Below, piece after piece: positions 17,806-25,388 of a stretch of DNA of 64,000 nt (position 1 is the first letter of the stretch; each line of letters begins with the position of its first letter). Under the pieces are notes generated by a model. It ran no database searches. It had not been told where the DNA came from and saw only the letters and a program-made list of their open reading frames with translations. The stretch lies in contig NZ_JMQI01000003.1 in NCBI RefSeq assembly GCF_000695625.1, forward strand, positions 62,001-126,000, given 5' to 3'. A program made the translations under genes and the position numbers. The stretch is from Amycolatopsis rifamycinica. Its GTDB lineage: Bacteria; Actinomycetota; Actinomycetes; Mycobacteriales; Pseudonocardiaceae.

Positions 17806-18480
17806 TTACTCAGAGTGGGTTATTAACTGTGTCGTTTGCGCGTCGTGATAGGCGACTTTGTTGCGTCCCGCGCGTTTCGCCGCATAAAGCAGGACGTCCG
17901 CGCGGCGCAGCTGGCGTTCCGGCGACGCCGGCGTGCCGTCCTCGTGCGCCAGGCCGGCGCTGATGGTCACCCGCAGGCCCGGCTGGAGGTCTGACCAGGG
18001 ATGACGGGCGACGCGCAACCGCGCGTCGTCCACGACCCGGACGGCCCGCCCGGCCTCGACCCCCGGCAGCCACAGCACGAACTCCTCGCCGCCGTAGCGG
18101 GCGCAGAAACCGTCCGGCGGGAGGTTTTCCTGGAGCAGATCGGCGACCTGGCGCAGGACGCGGTCGCCGACGAGGTGACCGTACGTGTCGTTGATGCTCT
18201 TGAAACGATCGAGATCGACCAGCGCGAGCGCCAGCGGCGGCCGGTCGGTGAACGGTCCGTACAGCCGCTCGTCGAGGTAGCGGCGGTTGTAACTCGACGT
18301 CAGCGCGTCACGGAGGCTGCCGTCGCGCGCGATGTCCAGCGCGGACCGCAGGTGCTGGTAGGCGCGCTGCCAGTCGCCCTGGGTGGCGAAGAGGCCGGCG
18401 ACGGCTTCGTGCAGGCGGAGCAGGTCCGGCGGCTGCGCGCTGACCGTCCGGCCCCGCGCGCCTTCGCCCTCGGCGACCAT
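17806..18480 (-). CDS. GGDEF diguanylate cyclase
   Basis: This protein of about 224 residues has a short helical N-terminus and a GGDEF domain. The active-site loop is R-Y-G-G-E-E-F (near residue 134). The metal and GTP segments D-L-D-R-F-K-S-I-N-D and Y-G-H-L-V-G-D are present, so it should make cyclic di-GMP. The N-terminal A-V-A-G-L-F-A-T-Q-G-D-W-Q-R-A-Y stretch resembles a TPR unit. The ATG at 18480 was chosen because GGAGGTGGGG precedes it; an in-frame ATG at 18564 would add 28 residues of poor quality. No membrane helix or sensory domain is seen, so the input signal is unknown. Confidence 0.85.
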   Translation of the reverse strand: MVAEGEGARGRTVSAQPPDLLRLHEAVAGLFATQGDWQRAYQHLRSALDIARDGSLRDALTSSYNRRYLDERLYGPFTDRPPLALALVDLDRFKSINDTYGHLVGDRVLRQVADLLQENLPPDGFCARYGGEEFVLWLPGVEAGRAVRVVDDARLRVARHPWSDLQPGLRVTISAGLAHEDGTPASPERQLRRADVLLYAAKRAGRNKVAYHDAQTTQLITHSE

Positions 18481-18600
18481 CCCCACCTCCACCACCCCTT
18501 GGTTGTCGTCGTGGGGACGGCCGCCCTTGAGGTGCCGGTGTGGACGAAGATGAATTTCGCTCAAACGGGACAGCGTCGATTACTCTCCGGAGTGATCGGC

Positions 18601-19164
18601 TCAAAGCCCGGAGAACGGCTCGATCCCCTTGAGCTGCGAGTACTGGTCCTTCGCCCAGTAACTCACATTAGCCGTCACATCGTTCAGTAGCTCGCGGTAG
18701 TCGATCCAGGTGACCCAGCGCCAGTCGCCGACCTCCTCCGGGTTCGGCGCCGGCTCGGCGTCGGTCCACGCGGCGAACACCGGGCAGAACTCGTTCTCGA
18801 CGATCCCCTGGAACGGCGGCGTCCGGTAGCGGTAGTTCGGCAGCACGCAGTGCAGGTCCGACAGCGAAGGCAGCCCGAGCTCGTAGTCCGCGCGGCGGCG
18901 GACGGCGTCCTCGAGCGCCTCGCCGGGCGCGGGGTGGCCGCAGACGCTGTTGGTCCAGACCCCTGGCCAGACCTTCTTGTGCAGGGCACGCTGGGTGATC
19001 AGCAGGGCGTTGTCGCTGCGACGCAGGACGTAACACGAAAAGGCCAGGTGCAACCGGGTGTGCTCGTGGTGACTGGCCAGCTTCGGGCCGGTCTCGCCGG
19101 TGGGCACGCCGTCTTCGGTGACGAAGACGACCTGCTCGGTCTCGGGTTCGATCGCGGTATCCAC
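18601..19164 (-). CDS. idi: Isopentenyl-diphosphate delta-isomerase type 1
   Basis: This 187-residue Nudix-fold enzyme interconverts IPP and DMAPP. The catalytic cysteine is Cys75 in T-N-S-V-C-G-H-P, and metal-binding histidines occur in the early H-H-E-H segment. The second catalytic region N-E-F-C-P-V-F and the late W-R-W-V segment match the family. The start is a GTG. Actinobacteria make IPP and DMAPP by the MEP pathway, so Idi tunes the ratio for carotenoid, quinone or terpenoid production. No terpene genes are adjacent. Confidence 0.93.
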   Translation of the reverse strand: MDTAIEPETEQVVFVTEDGVPTGETGPKLASHHEHTRLHLAFSCYVLRRSDNALLITQRALHKKVWPGVWTNSVCGHPAPGEALEDAVRRRADYELGLPSLSDLHCVLPNYRYRTPPFQGIVENEFCPVFAAWTDAEPAPNPEEVGDWRWVTWIDYRELLNDVTANVSYWAKDQYSQLKGIEPFSGL

Positions 19165-19183
19165 GTGCCCCAGTGAACACGAA

Positions 19184-19210
19184 GCCTCGCGGTGCGCCGT
19201 ACCGCGAGGC
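19184..19210 (-). terminator. Terminator after the alpha/beta hydrolase gene
   Basis: Perfect 10-base arms, GCCTCGCGGT at 19184-19193 and ACCGCGAGGC at 19201-19210, with a seven-base loop. It sits past the last gene of the leftward 24.6-19.3 kb operon and before idi. Confidence 0.6.
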
Positions 19211-19251
19211 GGGTGGGTTAACGGCGATCCGCCCGGCGGGGTGACGGGCCG

Positions 19252-20085
19252 TCACCCCGCGTTGAGGTGCTCCACGAGCAGCGTAGTGACGGCTTCCGGT
19301 GCTTCCTCGGGCGCCCAGTGCGTGACGTCCTCGAGCATCTCGAACCGGTAGGGCCCGGTGACCCAGTTCACGGTGTCGAGCGCGGCGGTGGAGCCGAACG
19401 CTACGTCCTCGGTGCTCCAGACGTACAGCGTCGGCACGGCGATCTTGCCGATCTTCCCGCCGGGCCGCCCGGCCCGGTACCAGTTGAGGGCGGCGGTGAG
19501 CGCCCCCGGTTCGGACAGCCGCTGCACGTAGTCGTCGACCTTCGAGGGCGACACACGCCGGTCGAACATGTCACGCAGCGCCCGGGCGTCGTTTTCCAGC
19601 ATCCGCCGCTCGGTGACGCGGGTCTGCCGCCACTCGGTCATGTACTGCGTCCGCAGGTGCTGGTCTTCGTCGGTCTTCATGGCTTCGGCCAGCGCGGCGG
19701 GGTGCGGCGTGGAGACGACGGCGAGGCTGCGCAGCCGCTCGGGGTGCGCGTCGGCGGTCCACCAGGCGACGGCGCCACCCCAGTCGTGCCCGACGAGGTC
19801 GAACTTCGGCCACCCCAGCGCCTCGGTGATCGCGACGACGTCCCCGACGAGGTGATCGATGGAGTAGTCACCGGCCTGCTCCGGCCGCACGCCCGGCGAG
19901 TACCCACGCTGATCCGGCGCGACGGCCCGGAACCCGAGCACCCCGAGGGTGGCAACCTGGTGCTCCCATTCGATCGCGGCTTCGGGAAAGCCGTGCAGCA
20001 ACAGCACGGGCCGCCCATCCTCAGGCCCGGCGGCGATGGCGTCGAAGGAACCGGCCTCGGTGGGAATGCTGATGTGGTCGATCAC
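19252..20085 (-). CDS. Alpha/beta hydrolase, epoxide-hydrolase-like
   Basis: This 277-residue alpha/beta hydrolase has the oxyanion motif H-G-F-P near residue 31 and a nucleophile elbow G-H-D-W-G-G. An aspartate nucleophile there is typical of epoxide hydrolases and haloalkane dehalogenases. The catalytic histidine is probably in D-V-T-H-W-A-P near the C-terminus. The substrate cannot be read from sequence. It begins with GTG ten bases after the isochorismatase-family gene, so it is probably the last member of the same transcript. Confidence 0.83.
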   Translation of the reverse strand: MIDHISIPTEAGSFDAIAAGPEDGRPVLLLHGFPEAAIEWEHQVATLGVLGFRAVAPDQRGYSPGVRPEQAGDYSIDHLVGDVVAITEALGWPKFDLVGHDWGGAVAWWTADAHPERLRSLAVVSTPHPAALAEAMKTDEDQHLRTQYMTEWRQTRVTERRMLENDARALRDMFDRRVSPSKVDDYVQRLSEPGALTAALNWYRAGRPGGKIGKIAVPTLYVWSTEDVAFGSTAALDTVNWVTGPYRFEMLEDVTHWAPEEAPEAVTTLLVEHLNAG

Positions 20086-20095
20086 GCAGCCGAAT

Positions 20096-20626
20096 CTACT
20101 TCGCGAGCACCTCCTCGGTGGTGGCGACCTGTACCAGCGGGGCGTACAGCCTCATGATGTCCAGTGCCTTCGCGTGGCTCTCGTCGTCCGCGCCGGCGCA
20201 TGCGTCGGATACCACCGTGACCGCGACGCCGGCGTCGGCGGCCGCCAGGGCTGTGGACAACACGCAGCAGTCCGTTGAGACTCCGGCGAGGACTAGGCCT
20301 GCGCCGCCTACTCGGGTGGCCATTCGGGGGTTCCACTTGCCGAACGTTGTGGCGTCCACTGTGGATAGCGGCTGGAACGGGGCGGCCAGCTGGTACAGCG
20401 GGGCGTCCGGTGGCTGGAGGGCGAACGGCCACTGCTCGTAGTACCGGCGCCATGCTCCTTCCGGGCGTGGAGGCGCGATGAACCGCGTGAAGACGACGTC
20501 GTCGCCGAAAGCCGTGGCCAGGCGGTGGATCCGGGGGACCACCTCGTGGAAGCGGGGGGTGAACCAGGGGCTGGCCGGGTCCGCGAAGACGTTCTGCAGG
20601 TCGATGACCGCCAGGATCCTCTTCAC
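20096..20626 (-). CDS. Isochorismatase-family cysteine hydrolase
   Basis: This 176-residue hydrolase has the fold of nicotinamidases, ureidoacrylate/biuret amidases and isochorismatases. The catalytic Asp is in V-I-D-L-Q-N-V-F near residue 9. The nucleophile Cys is in G-V-S-T-D-C-C-V-L-S-T. The GTG start (20624-20626) has an AGGAGG site and overlaps the permease stop by four bases. Coupling with a glycohydrolase, a sugar kinase and a nucleobase-type permease suggests cleavage of an amide in a base released from a nucleoside; this is inference. No nicotinate genes are adjacent. Confidence 0.82.
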   Translation of the reverse strand: MKRILAVIDLQNVFADPASPWFTPRFHEVVPRIHRLATAFGDDVVFTRFIAPPRPEGAWRRYYEQWPFALQPPDAPLYQLAAPFQPLSTVDATTFGKWNPRMATRVGGAGLVLAGVSTDCCVLSTALAAADAGVAVTVVSDACAGADDESHAKALDIMRLYAPLVQVATTEEVLAK

Positions 20627-22056
20627 GCCGCCTCCTGGGTGCGGACTCGGTGCCGCGTCAGCAACGTCACCAGGAAGCCCAGCGCCAGTGCCAGCAGGAC
20701 ACCGAGGTTCGCGAATGCCCACGCGCCTTCGCGGCCGCCCAGTCCGAGCGGTTCCAAGAGGTAGCCCTGCCACTTCAGCCAGTCCGCGGACGTGTTCGTC
20801 ACCAGGCCCCAGCCCAGCGCCGTGGCCACCAGGACCAGGGCGATCGGGCCGAGGCGGACGTCGCCGTAGCGGCCTGCCGGGTCGAACAGCTCGCGCTCGG
20901 CGTAGTCGCCTCGGCGCAGCAAGACGTCCGCGAGCATCACGCCGCACCACGCCGCCACCGGGACGCCCAGTGTCACCAGGAAACCCTGGAACTGGCCGAG
21001 GAATTCGCCGCCGATGAAGACGATGTAGATCGTGCCGAGGATCATGAGCACGCCGTCGACCAGCGCCGCCGCCGGGCGGGGGATGCGCAGGCCCGCCGAG
21101 AGCAGCGCCAGGCCCGACGAATAGATGTCCAGGACCGCGCCGCCGACCAGGCCCAGCACCGCCACGATCGCGAAGGGCACCAGGAACCACAGCGGCAGCA
21201 ACGTCGTCAGCGCGCCGATCGGGTCCGCCGCGATCGCCTTGTTCAGGTCCGGGGACGAGCCGGCCAGCAGCAACCCGAACACCAGCAGCACCACCGGTGC
21301 CACCGAAGCGCCGAACGTCGTCCAGCCGACCACGCCCCGGCTCGACGACGAACGCGGCAGATAGCGCGAGTAGTCCGCGGCCGCGTTGACCCAGCCGAGG
21401 CCGAAGCCGGTCATCAGGAACACCAGTGCCCCGACCCACTGCTGGGCCGAGCCGGACGGCAGCGCGCTGACCGCCTCCCAGTGGACATCGCCGGCCACGA
21501 GGATGACGTAGACGACCGTGAGCACGCCGGTGATCCAGGTGATCCACGTCTGCAGCTTCATGATCGCGTCGAAGCCGAGCACGCCGGCCGCGACGGTCAG
21601 CGCCGCCACCACGACCAGCGCGACCACCTTCGTCGGCGTCCCGCCGCCCCAGCCCAGGCGCTCGAACACCGTCGCCGTGGCCAGTGTCGCCAGCGCGGCG
21701 AGCACCGTTTCCCAGCCCACCGTCAGCAGCCACGAGATCGCCGACGGCAGCCGGTTGCCGCGCACGCCGAACGCCGCCCGCGACAGCAGCATCGTCGGCG
21801 CCGACCCGCGTTTGCCCGCGATCGCGATGAACCCGCACAGCAGGAACGAGAACAGGATGCCGACGACGCCGGCGACCAGCGCCTGCCCGAACGAGATGCC
21901 GAAGCCGAGGGTGAACGAGCCGTAGCTCAGCCCCAGCACCGACACGTTCGCGCCGAACCACGGCCAGAACAGCTGCCGCGGCCGTCCGCGCCGCTCGGCG
22001 TCGTCGATCACGTCGAGGCCGTTGGTCTCCACCTCGAGCCTGCGGGAACCGGTCAT
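20623..22056 (-). CDS. NCS1-family nucleobase permease
   Basis: This 477-residue membrane protein has about twelve helices and belongs to the NCS1 (cytosine/purine/allantoin/hydantoin) family. The first helix W-P-W-F-G-A-N-V-S-V-L-G-L-S-Y is the characteristic substrate-site segment, and G-L-G-W-V-N-A-A-A-D-Y-S-R-Y-L-P is another conserved region. It imports a nucleobase or nucleobase-like compound with a cation. Both ends overlap neighbouring genes by four bases, so it is expressed together with the kinase and hydrolase. Confidence 0.88.
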   Translation of the reverse strand: MTGSRRLEVETNGLDVIDDAERRGRPRQLFWPWFGANVSVLGLSYGSFTLGFGISFGQALVAGVVGILFSFLLCGFIAIAGKRGSAPTMLLSRAAFGVRGNRLPSAISWLLTVGWETVLAALATLATATVFERLGWGGGTPTKVVALVVVAALTVAAGVLGFDAIMKLQTWITWITGVLTVVYVILVAGDVHWEAVSALPSGSAQQWVGALVFLMTGFGLGWVNAAADYSRYLPRSSSSRGVVGWTTFGASVAPVVLLVFGLLLAGSSPDLNKAIAADPIGALTTLLPLWFLVPFAIVAVLGLVGGAVLDIYSSGLALLSAGLRIPRPAAALVDGVLMILGTIYIVFIGGEFLGQFQGFLVTLGVPVAAWCGVMLADVLLRRGDYAERELFDPAGRYGDVRLGPIALVLVATALGWGLVTNTSADWLKWQGYLLEPLGLGGREGAWAFANLGVLLALALGFLVTLLTRHRVRTQEAA

Positions 22057-22928
22057 CGCATGGCCTCCACCAGCTTGTCGATCTCTCCCCGGTCCGGCGC
22101 GGTCGCCGGGCCGCGCCGGGTCACCGAAAGCGCGGCCGCCGCGTTGGCGCGCACGGCGGCGTCGACGACACTACTGCCGCGCAACAGCTCCGCGGCCAGC
22201 ACGCCGCAGTGCGTGTCGCCGGCGCCGGTGGTGTCCACGACGTCGACCGGGAACCCGGGGACGTCGGTGATCCGGCCGTTTTCGTGCACACGACAGCCTT
22301 TCGCGCCTTCGCGAATGACGGCCACGGACGGCAGCTCGCCCAGCACCTCGGCTTCACGGGCGGTGCAGCTCAGGATGTCTACGATGGACAAAATGGCATG
22401 GAGGTCTCCAGGGTCGATGTCGGTGATGAGCGGGCCGGGGTCGAACAGGATCTTCGAGCCGGGCAGCCGGGGCAGCCACTCGATGAGGGCCGCGCGATTG
22501 ATCTCGTGCAACCAACTGTATCCGCTCACGTACACGACGTCGTCATTCTTTGGGGTGACCCGGTCGAGCAATTCGGCGCGCAGCCGTCCTTCGGCGCCGG
22601 TGCCGGTCGCGAAGGTGCGCTCACCGGTCGCGTCCACCAACACGACGACGACCCCGGTGTCCACTTCGGACACTGGTTCGTGCGCCAGTTCCACGCCTTC
22701 GGCCGCGAGGGCGGCTCGCGCGAGATCGCCGAAGCCGCCGATACCGTGGCTGCCCGCGTAAAGCACCCGCGCGCCGGATCGCGCGGCGGCGGCCATGACG
22801 TTGAAACCGCCACCGGGCAACAGGTTCGTCGACGACGCGAGGACGTCGCCGCCGAGCGGCGGCAGCGCCGGCACCGCCATGACGAGGTCGACGACGACCT
22901 GCCCGGTGTGCACCAGCCGCCCGGTCAT
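22053..22928 (-). CDS. PfkB-family sugar/nucleoside kinase
   Basis: This 291-residue ribokinase-fold enzyme has the N-terminal substrate motif P-G-G-G-F-N-V, and the C-terminal catalytic motif D-T-T-G-A-G-D-T near residue 245 with the catalytic base Asp. E. coli YegV has the same neighbour type (an ADP-ribosylglycohydrolase). The product released by the glycohydrolase, such as ribose or a ribosyl compound, is a possible substrate. Start and stop each overlap the adjacent genes by four bases. Confidence 0.88.
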   Translation of the reverse strand: MTGRLVHTGQVVVDLVMAVPALPPLGGDVLASSTNLLPGGGFNVMAAAARSGARVLYAGSHGIGGFGDLARAALAAEGVELAHEPVSEVDTGVVVVLVDATGERTFATGTGAEGRLRAELLDRVTPKNDDVVYVSGYSWLHEINRAALIEWLPRLPGSKILFDPGPLITDIDPGDLHAILSIVDILSCTAREAEVLGELPSVAVIREGAKGCRVHENGRITDVPGFPVDVVDTTGAGDTHCGVLAAELLRGSSVVDAAVRANAAAALSVTRRGPATAPDRGEIDKLVEAMR

Positions 22929-23920
22929 CGGCGGCGCAGCTTCAGGAGTTCGTCGACGATCGGCCCGAATTCGAGCCGGTTTACGGCGAGCACGGTCTCG
23001 ACGACATCGGGGCGGAAAGCGCCGACACCGTGCGCGGCCCCGAGCATCGCCCCGCAGATCGCGGCGACCGTGTCGGTGTCGCCGCCGAGCCCGGCGGCCA
23101 GGCGCAACGCCGACGGCGGGTCGTCGCCCATGGCCTCGGCCAGCGCGAACGCGGCGACGACGGACTCCTGCGACGCGACCGAAGTGCCGATGACCCGCGC
23201 GACCGCGTCGGCGACGGCGGCCGGTGCCATGCCGCGCACCCACTCGCGCGCCCAGCGGATCCGGGCGGCGATCTCCCCGCCGGGTGCCCAGTGCCCGCGT
23301 TCCCCGCCGACGACGGCGGCGCGCTCGCCCGCGTCGAGTGCTTCGGCCACGCTCGCGCCGTCGACCCCGGCGGAGACCGCGGCCGCGACCGCGGCGGCCG
23401 ACGCGATGCCCAGGCTCGTGTTGTGCGTGACCCGCGCGGTCGCGGCGACGGCGTCGACCAGCCGGTGCAAGTCGTCCGGCGGCGTGGCGATGCCGACCGG
23501 CGCGACCCGCATGGCGGCGCCGTTGGTGGTGCCGGTGCGGCCGGCCTCGTCGGCCGGGACGCCGTCCTGGAGCCGGGTGAGCGCGCGTTTGGTGGACGGC
23601 CCGAGCAGGTCCGCGGAGCCGCGGCGGACCATGTCGGCCTCCCAGATCAGCAGCGCGTCGGCGAAAACGTGCGGCTCGACGACGCCGCGGCCGTCGATGA
23701 GCAGCCGGGCCAGCAGGACGGCCTGCTCGGTGTCGTCGGTGACCGAGCCGGCGGGCATCGACGGCGCGACCGGTTGCTCGGCGACGGCGGTGAGCAGGCC
23801 GGTGACCGGCCCGTAGGTGGCGGCGATGGCGGCGCGGGACATCGACTGCGTGGGCATGCCGAGCGCGTCGCCGACGGCCAGCCCGGTGAACGCGCCGAGC
23901 GCCCGGTCGCGCGCGGTCAT
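22925..23920 (-). CDS. ADP-ribosylglycohydrolase-family protein
   Basis: This 331-residue all-helical hydrolase has the two paired-metal signatures of the DraG/ARH family. They are the early G-L-A-V-G-D-A-L-G plus S-V-T-D-D-T-E-Q, and the late G-L-G-G-D-T-D-T-V-A-A-I. Family members cleave N- or O-glycosidic bonds to ribose, and several operon-encoded ones probably act on nucleosides or their derivatives rather than on protein. It is coupled to the GntR gene before it and the PfkB gene after it by ATGA overlaps. The arrangement parallels E. coli yegUVW. Confidence 0.88.
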   Translation of the reverse strand: MTARDRALGAFTGLAVGDALGMPTQSMSRAAIAATYGPVTGLLTAVAEQPVAPSMPAGSVTDDTEQAVLLARLLIDGRGVVEPHVFADALLIWEADMVRRGSADLLGPSTKRALTRLQDGVPADEAGRTGTTNGAAMRVAPVGIATPPDDLHRLVDAVAATARVTHNTSLGIASAAAVAAAVSAGVDGASVAEALDAGERAAVVGGERGHWAPGGEIAARIRWAREWVRGMAPAAVADAVARVIGTSVASQESVVAAFALAEAMGDDPPSALRLAAGLGGDTDTVAAICGAMLGAAHGVGAFRPDVVETVLAVNRLEFGPIVDELLKLRRR

Positions 23921-24609
23921 CGGTGCCCGAAGGTGAGGTGGAACTGGAACCGGTCGGGGTCCAGCAGGCTGACGACGCGCTCGACGAGCCGGCCTTCGAG
24001 GTCGACGGACGTGCGCTCGGCGCGGAGGAAGAGCTCGCCGGCGCTCCGGCCGAGGAGCCCGGCAGCGCACGCGTCGAGGCGTTCGGTGCTGATCCACTGG
24101 TCGCCGCCGGCGGAGATCCGCCCGGCGGCTTCGAGGGTCTTGGTGAGGGAGCCGTCCCGCAGGCCGGTCTCGGGGAGGCGGGCGAGGGGCCCGACGGCGG
24201 GCACGGTGGCGGTTTCGAGCGAGATCCCGCGCTCGTGCTCCCGCCGCAGCCGCCGCACGGCGACGTAGGACGGCCCGCCGAATTCCTCCTCGAGCGCCTG
24301 GTCGGTGACGGTCTCGATGCCGAGCAGCTCGGTGGTGACCGGCGCGCCGGCGTCGGCGAGGGCGCGGGCCCAGCCGATCCGCTGGTCGAGCTGGACGCCG
24401 TCGAAGATGACGAACGATCCGACGCCCGCCTGGGTGGAGATGAGCTCGAGCTGCTGGAGCTCGGACAGCGCGCTGCGGACGGTGCCGCGGCTGACCTGGT
24501 ACCGCAGGGCGAGCTGGTTCTCGCCGGGCAGGCGTTCGCCGTGGGCGAGGCGCCCGGAGCGGATCAGGTCGGTGAGGTCGCCGACCAGCTGCTGCCGCTT
24601 GCTGTACAT
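23917..24609 (-). CDS. GntR/HutC-type transcriptional regulator (UTRA)
   Basis: This 230-residue regulator has an N-terminal winged helix (L-A-L-R-Y-Q-V-S-R-G-T-V-R-S-A-L) and a UTRA effector-binding domain. It is the first gene of the coupled operon and overlaps the glycohydrolase start by four bases. Its own start lies inside a TGTACA-flanked inverted repeat, which predicts autorepression and release when the imported ligand binds. The start is the ATG at 24607-24609; an upstream in-frame extension is not conserved-looking. Confidence 0.86.
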   Translation of the reverse strand: MYSKRQQLVGDLTDLIRSGRLAHGERLPGENQLALRYQVSRGTVRSALSELQQLELISTQAGVGSFVIFDGVQLDQRIGWARALADAGAPVTTELLGIETVTDQALEEEFGGPSYVAVRRLRREHERGISLETATVPAVGPLARLPETGLRDGSLTKTLEAAGRISAGGDQWISTERLDACAAGLLGRSAGELFLRAERTSVDLEGRLVERVVSLLDPDRFQFHLTFGHR

Positions 24610-24624
24610 GTCCACACCTGTACA
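24603..24624. promoter_or_regulatory. Candidate operator over the GntR start codon
   Basis: A 22-base stretch begins and ends with TGTACA (24603-24608 and 24619-24624) and covers the GntR ATG. The inner part TGTCCACACCTGTACA is a looser inverted repeat. The position suits repression of the whole operon, whose transcript may be leaderless or nearly so. Confidence 0.55.
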
Positions 24625-24641
24625 CCCGGCGTTGTCGCAGG

Positions 24642-25289
24642 TCAAGCGGCCACGAGCGGCCTCGCGTCGGCGGCGATCAGCTTGCCGGCCTTTTCGGCCA
24701 CCTTGCCGGAGACGACCATGATCACCGCGAACGCGCCCGCGAAGATGACGGTGCTCAGCCAGACCATGGTGGAGACGGGCAGCGTGAAGGCGCCGACGAT
24801 GCGAACCGCGCTCTCCAGCGCGAAGCCGATGCCCCAGATCACGCTGCAGCGCCGCAGGATGCTGTCGAATTCCGGGGTGCCGCTCAGGCGTTCCCACGCG
24901 GCTTCGTTCTCCGCCTTGCCGCGGGTGAGGAAGGGGCGCATCGTCTTGGTCATGATCGGGGCCGCGGTGCACGCGGAGACGAGGATGACCAGGCCGGTGA
25001 CGCCGCTGCCGAGCGAATCCTTGGCGATCATCATCCGGGCGTCACCGGAGACGAAGGTGAGCAGCATGCCGACGACGTTCGTGACCAGGACGACCAGGGC
25101 GAGGCCGTTGAGCGTGCGGTCCTTGGCGAACTGGTGGAGCGTCCGGGCCAGCGGGAAGACCCCGGCCAGGGCGAGCGCGGTGAAGTCGCTCGCACCGAGG
25201 GAGTGGAGTCCGTAGTAGACGCCGAGCGGAACGGCGATCTCGATCGCGAGGGTCTTGACCAGGGAGCTTCCGGGCTGGTTCGTCGTCAT
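24642..25289 (-). CDS. VC0807-family integral membrane protein
   Basis: This is a 215-residue polytopic membrane protein with about five to six helices, at about residues 15-35, 38-55, 60-78, 85-105, 150-170 and 172-190. The pattern resembles the VC0807/DUF3159-like family of unknown function. The ATG at 25287-25289 was used; the in-frame upstream extension is Arg/Pro-rich and unlikely. It lies 32 bases upstream of the GntR operon on the same strand, but the operator between them suggests separate control. Confidence 0.6.
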   Translation of the reverse strand: MTTNQPGSSLVKTLAIEIAVPLGVYYGLHSLGASDFTALALAGVFPLARTLHQFAKDRTLNGLALVVLVTNVVGMLLTFVSGDARMMIAKDSLGSGVTGLVILVSACTAAPIMTKTMRPFLTRGKAENEAAWERLSGTPEFDSILRRCSVIWGIGFALESAVRIVGAFTLPVSTMVWLSTVIFAGAFAVIMVVSGKVAEKAGKLIAADARPLVAA

Positions 25290-25388
25290 GGGAAAAGCTT
25301 GTCGTGGCGGACGGCCCGGGAAGGATGTCGTCCGCCACGACTTCGGGCTGACAGATGTCATGGTGCCGGAACGGGAGAGCCGCGTGGC

